Source: Vitreoscilla sp. (GTDB taxonomy: Bacteria > Pseudomonadota > Gammaproteobacteria > Burkholderiales > Burkholderiaceae). From it: a stretch of 17,131 nucleotides of DNA. A program made the position numbers and the translations under genes. Under the pieces are notes generated by a model. The model was not told the origin of the DNA and made no database searches. It saw only the letters and a program-made list of their open reading frames with translations. Each line of letters opens with the position of its first letter. Within the stretch, counting starts at the first letter, position 1. The stretch spans positions 1-17,131 of the forward strand of contig JACMOG010000313.1 of NCBI GenBank assembly GCA_014378125.1, given 5' to 3'. This document shows positions 14,489 to 17,131 of the stretch, one piece after another.

Positions 14489-15388
14489 TCATTCTGCGCG
14501 CAGCGCGGCCAGGCGTTCGCGCAGGAGGGGCGCGGCGAAGTCGAGAAAGGTTCGCAGTTTGGACGTCACGCGCTGCTGGCCGTCCCACACGAGGTTCACG
14601 GGAATGGGCGCGGGCTCGAACCGGCGCAGCAGCCGGCGCAGGCGCTTCGCGTGCAGCGCCGCGTCGGCCTGGTAGGACAGCACGCGCGTGACGCCGATGC
14701 CGGCCATGGCGGCGTCCACCGCGGCCTCGGCGGTGTTGTCCACCATGCGCGGGCGCGCCGGCGCGAAGTTGGTGCCGTCGGCGAAGTGCCATGCGCCGGG
14801 GAACACGGCCTCGAAGGTGATGCAGCGATGCGCGGCCAGGTCGGTGGGCGTCTTCGGCGTGCCGTGCGCCTGGAGATAGCCGGGGCTGGCGCACACGATG
14901 GCGCGCAACGTGCCCAGCGGCAGCGCGTTGAGCCGGCTGTCGGGCAGCGTGCCGATGCGCACGGCCACGTCGACATGCTCGTCGAGCAGGTGGGCCACGC
15001 GATCGCCTAGCGCGAGCCGCACGTCCACCTCGGTGTTGGCGCGCAGGAACTCGTTGATGACCGGCAGCACGTGCAGTCGCCCGAACACGATGGGCGCGGT
15101 GATGGCCAGCTCGCCGCGCGGCGCGTCGTACTCGCCGGCCGCCGCCAGTTCGGCGCCGTGCACGTCGTCGAGGATGCGGCGGCAGGCCAACTCGTAGCCG
15201 CGGCCGGCCTCGGTGATCTCGAGCCGGCGCGTCGAACGGTTGAGCAGGCGCGCGCCCAGGTGGCCTTCCAACTCGGCCAGCTTGCGGCTGACGGTGGCCA
15301 GCGGCATGCCCAGCCGGCGGCCCGCGGCGGACAGGCTGCCGCCATCGACCACCGCCAGGAACACGGTCATGGCATCCAGGCGATCCAT
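14489..15388 (-). CDS. LysR-family transcriptional regulator
   Basis: 299 residues. The N-terminal winged helix-turn-helix is clear: MDRLDAMTVFLAVVDGGSLS, then AAGRRLGMPLATVSRKLAEL and LGARLLNRSTRRLEITEAG. The rest is the periplasmic-binding-like effector domain (about 90-290), with PLGTLRAIVCASPGYLQAHG and MAGIGVTRVLSYQA, typical of the subgroup that controls nearby oxidoreductase genes. The start at 15388 is chosen because GAGAGG lies just upstream and it gives the full helix-turn-helix; a much longer open frame upstream is a shadow. It is divergent from the AhpD-like gene, the classic layout in which LysR regulators control the neighbour and themselves, and it is followed closely by the glycerate kinase gene. 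The effector is unknown. Confidence 0.95.
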   Translation of the reverse strand: MDRLDAMTVFLAVVDGGSLSAAGRRLGMPLATVSRKLAELEGHLGARLLNRSTRRLEITEAGRGYELACRRILDDVHGAELAAAGEYDAPRGELAITAPIVFGRLHVLPVINEFLRANTEVDVRLALGDRVAHLLDEHVDVAVRIGTLPDSRLNALPLGTLRAIVCASPGYLQAHGTPKTPTDLAAHRCITFEAVFPGAWHFADGTNFAPARPRMVDNTAEAAVDAAMAGIGVTRVLSYQADAALHAKRLRRLLRRFEPAPIPVNLVWDGQQRVTSKLRTFLDFAAPLLRERLAALRAE

Positions 15389-15508
15389 CGGAACCTCTCG
15401 AAATATGGAAGAGTTATTCCACATCCTAACGTCTGGTGCAACGTTTTGGATGGATCCATAGTTCTTCCATGCCGCGGCGCGTCGTTGCGGAGTTCCAAGG
15501 AATCCACC
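15389..15508. promoter_or_regulatory. Divergent control region between lysR and the AhpD-like gene
   Basis: This AT-richer 120-base gap holds several dyads. TGGAA-GAGTTA-TTCCA (15406-15421) is an inverted repeat of LysR-box size. ATGGATCCAT (15450-15459) is a 10-base palindrome. ATGGAAGAGTTAT (15405-15417) is repeated inverted, with two mismatches, as ATAGTTCTTCCAT at 15458-15470. On the minus strand TTGCAC with a 17-base spacer to AATAAC (within 15414-15441) could be the lysR promoter, overlapping the first dyad. The AhpD-like start has CCAAGGAA at 15495-15502 as ribosome binding site. Confidence 0.45.
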
Positions 15509-16060
15509 ATGTCCCGCATCGCCACCCCGTCGTCCATCGCCGCCAGCCCCGCCGCCTCGCAGCCGCTTCTGGAGGCCGTGCAGAAGCAGTTGGGCTCGGT
15601 GCCCAACCTGTTCCGGGTGGCGGGCAACAGCCCGGCCGCGTTGGAGGGCTACCTGGGCATGTCTGGCGCGCTCGCCAAGGGGGCGTTGCCGGCGCAGACC
15701 CGCGAGCGCATCGCGCTGGCCGTGGCCGAGGTCAACGGCTGCAACTACTGCCTGTCGGCGCACACCTGGCTGGGCAAGAACCTGGCGAAGCTGGACGACG
15801 CCGAGATCGCCGCCAATCGCGCCGGCACGTCCAACGACGTGAAGGCCGACGCGGCCGTTCGCTTCGCGGTGCTGGTCACCCGCGCCCGCGGCCATGTCGA
15901 CGGCGCGTCGGTGCAGGCCGTGAGAGCGTCCGGCTACAGCGATGCGCAGATCGTCGAGATCGTGATGCATGTGGCGTTGAACACGTGGACGAACTACCTC
16001 AACGAGGTGGCCGCCACCGAGATCGACTTCCCCGCGGTCGACGCGCTCGAGACCGCCTGA
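15509..16060 (+). CDS. AhpD-like / carboxymuconolactone decarboxylase family protein
   Basis: 183 residues, from ATG 15509 with the CCAAGGAA ribosome binding site. The redox motif C78-N-Y-C81-L-S-A-H85 sits in AVAEVNGCNYCLSAHTWLG, the CxxC...H arrangement of AhpD-type peroxidase partners in the carboxymuconolactone decarboxylase superfamily. The remaining sequence is helical and contains VPNLFRVAGNSPAALEGYL and the closing NTWTNYLNEVAATEIDFP, both common in this subgroup. A role in thiol-dependent removal of peroxides or other reactive compounds is likely; the presence of both cysteines argues against a plain decarboxylase. It is 18 bases before the FMN-binding gene and divergent from lysR, which probably controls both. 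Confidence 0.93.
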   Translation: MSRIATPSSIAASPAASQPLLEAVQKQLGSVPNLFRVAGNSPAALEGYLGMSGALAKGALPAQTRERIALAVAEVNGCNYCLSAHTWLGKNLAKLDDAEIAANRAGTSNDVKADAAVRFAVLVTRARGHVDGASVQAVRASGYSDAQIVEIVMHVALNTWTNYLNEVAATEIDFPAVDALETA

Positions 16061-16078
16061 CCCTTCCAGGAGCCCGCC

Positions 16079-16747
16079 ATGCCCGACTCGGACATCCCCA
16101 GCGACGTCGTCTTCACCCCCACCGTCAAGGCGCTTCAACAGGCGCACGGCTCGCGTCACGCCTATGCGCGCATGGAGCAGGGCCGCGGCTGGCAGACGGG
16201 CATCACCGACGAGGTGCGCGGCTTCATCGAGGCGCAGACCACGCTGTTCATGGCCACGGCCAACCTCGACGGCCAGCCCTACATGCAGCACCGCGGCGGC
16301 CCGCCCGGCTTCCTGCACGTGCTGGACGAGCACACGCTGGCGTTCGCCGACTTCACCGGCAACCGCCAGTTCGTGTCGACCGGCAACCTGCAGGACAACC
16401 CGAAGGCGCAGTTGTTCCTGATGGACTACGCGCACCGGCAGCGGCTGAAGATCTGGGGCGAGGCGCGCGTGGAGACCGATCCCGACTTCGTCGCGCGCCT
16501 GATGCCGCCCGGCTACAAGGCGCGCGCCGAGCAGGCCATCGTGTTCACCGTGAAGGCCTGGGACGCCAACTGCCCGCAGCACATCCCGCAGCTGGTGCCG
16601 GTGGACGAGGTGGTGCCCGCCATCGCCGAGCGCGATCGGCGCATCGCGGAGCTGGAAGAAGCGCTGGCGCGACTGAAGACCGAGGGGTCTGGCACATCCT
16701 GCGTACCCGCAGGAGATGCCAGACACCTCGAGTTCCGGGTATCGTAG
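16079..16747 (+). CDS. PNPOx-like FMN-binding split-barrel protein
   Basis: 222 residues, from ATG 16079 with CCAGGAG just upstream. The split-barrel core spans about 40-170, with FMATANLDGQPYMQHRGGPP, ADFTGNRQFVSTGNL and a basic RLKIWGEARVE strand, as in pyridoxamine-phosphate-oxidase-like flavoproteins that reduce or oxidise small molecules. This subgroup is not expected to be true PdxH. A short helical coiled-coil-like end (IAERDRRIAELEEALARLKT) follows. The last 21 residues (from E202) are read through the hairpin at 16681-16730 and look unlike protein-derived sequence, so the natural end may have been shorter. It probably forms an operon with the AhpD-like gene. Confidence 0.9.
   Translation: MPDSDIPSDVVFTPTVKALQQAHGSRHAYARMEQGRGWQTGITDEVRGFIEAQTTLFMATANLDGQPYMQHRGGPPGFLHVLDEHTLAFADFTGNRQFVSTGNLQDNPKAQLFLMDYAHRQRLKIWGEARVETDPDFVARLMPPGYKARAEQAIVFTVKAWDANCPQHIPQLVPVDEVVPAIAERDRRIAELEEALARLKTEGSGTSCVPAGDARHLEFRVS
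16681..16730. repeat. Long imperfect hairpin inside the 3' end of the FMN-protein gene
   Basis: Two 23-base arms (16681-16703 and 16708-16730) pair with three mismatches around a TACC loop; the perfect inner block is GTCTGGCA/TGCCAGAC, with CCTGCG/CGCAGG nearest the loop. It shares the ATCCTGCG core with the REP-like doublet at 12015-12086 and GGGGTCTGGC with the hairpin at 5980-5994. It may be a REP-like element that has become coding, or a terminator between this gene and eutB. Confidence 0.65.
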
Positions 16748-16752
16748 GAACC

Positions 16753-17131
16753 ATGAGCTACCGCGCCACCGTCGGTCACCAGGTTCACGGCTTCGCCGAT
16801 CTGCGCGAGCTCATGGGCAAGGCGAGTCCCGCACGGTCGGGCGACCAGCTGGCCGGCGTCGGAGCGCGAACGGCGCAGGAGCGCGTGGCGGCGCAGGCGG
16901 GGCTGGCCGACGTGCCGCTGGCCACCTTCCTGTCCGAGGCCGTGGTGCCTTACGAGAGCGACGAGGTCACGCGGCTGATCGTCGACAGCCCCGACGCCGC
17001 CGCCGTCGCGCCGGTGCGTCACCTCACCGTCGGCGGACTGCGCGACTGGCTGCTGTCCGACGGGGCCACGCTCGCGTCCCTGGCCGCGCTTGCACGGGGA
17101 CTCACGCCCGAGATGGCCGCCGCAGTCAGCA
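16753..17131 (+). CDS. eutB: Ethanolamine ammonia-lyase large subunit (3' end outside window)
   Basis: 126 complete codons, open to the window edge. The start ATG 16753 is preceded by TAGGAA (16745-16750), which overlaps the TAG stop of the upstream gene, five bases away. The protein begins MSYRATVGHQVHGFADLREL and continues MGKASPARSGDQLAGVGAR, ADVPLATFLSEAVVPYESDE, VTRLIVDS and HLTVGGLRDWLLSD, all characteristic of EutB. With EutC it forms the adenosylcobalamin-dependent enzyme that splits ethanolamine into acetaldehyde and ammonia. The rest of the ~450-residue protein and eutC should follow outside the window. The tight spacing to the FMN-protein gene may be chance, given the hairpin between them. 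Confidence 0.95.
   Translation, partial: MSYRATVGHQVHGFADLRELMGKASPARSGDQLAGVGARTAQERVAAQAGLADVPLATFLSEAVVPYESDEVTRLIVDSPDAAAVAPVRHLTVGGLRDWLLSDGATLASLAALARGLTPEMAAAVS

Overview
The window looks like chromosomal DNA of a GC-rich Gram-negative proteobacterium, most likely a betaproteobacterium of the Burkholderiales. This placement rests on gene content (TctA-type transporter, LysR regulator beside AhpD-like and FMN-binding proteins, MOSC protein, EutB) and on strongly GC-biased third codon positions; no rRNA or other marker is present to settle it. I saw no tRNA, rRNA, CRISPR array or transposase.

Layout. 1-984 is the 3' part of a tctA-like transporter permease gene. 985-1069 is a short AT-rich stretch with a terminator-like hairpin, a sigma70-like promoter and a palindrome. 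It precedes an AAA-type ATPase gene (1070-2269) that is visibly less GC-rich than its neighbours and is probably acquired DNA. Two tandem paralogous genes for small exported proteins follow (2385-2888, 2929-3465), then trpS with a C-terminal extension (3478-4773), an unknown exported protein (4883-5287) and an alpha/beta-hydrolase carboxylesterase (5313-5975). A MOSC protein (5995-6513) and a tiny Lys-rich protein (6566-6709) lie on the minus strand.

The most interesting part is 6710-11980. It is a Kai clock-like operon: kaiC, two adjacent kaiB genes and a hybrid PAS sensor histidine kinase with a C-terminal receiver, with no kaiA. The genes are tightly packed (4-base kaiC/kaiB overlap, 0-base kaiB/kaiB gap, 21-base gap to the kinase). 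As given, kaiC is broken by an apparent single-base deletion at about 7680-7683, between its CI and CII ATPase domains. Restoring one G gives an intact 607-residue KaiC whose CII Walker lysine, catalytic glutamates and phosphosite positions fall at 294, 318/319 and 431/432, the same numbers as in Synechococcus KaiC. The phosphosite pair reads Ser-Ser. A sigma54-like -24/-12 element and a hairpin that includes the ribosome binding site lie upstream.

A REP-like doublet (12015-12086) separates the kinase from a calcineurin-like phosphoesterase gene (12113-13198). On the minus strand, a LysR regulator (14489-15388) and a glycerate 2-kinase/TtuD gene (13199-14482) form a probable operon. Divergent from lysR are an AhpD/carboxymuconolactone decarboxylase-like gene (15509-16060), a PNPOx-like FMN-binding gene (16079-16747) whose 3' end lies in a long imperfect hairpin, and the 5' end of eutB (16753 to the window edge).
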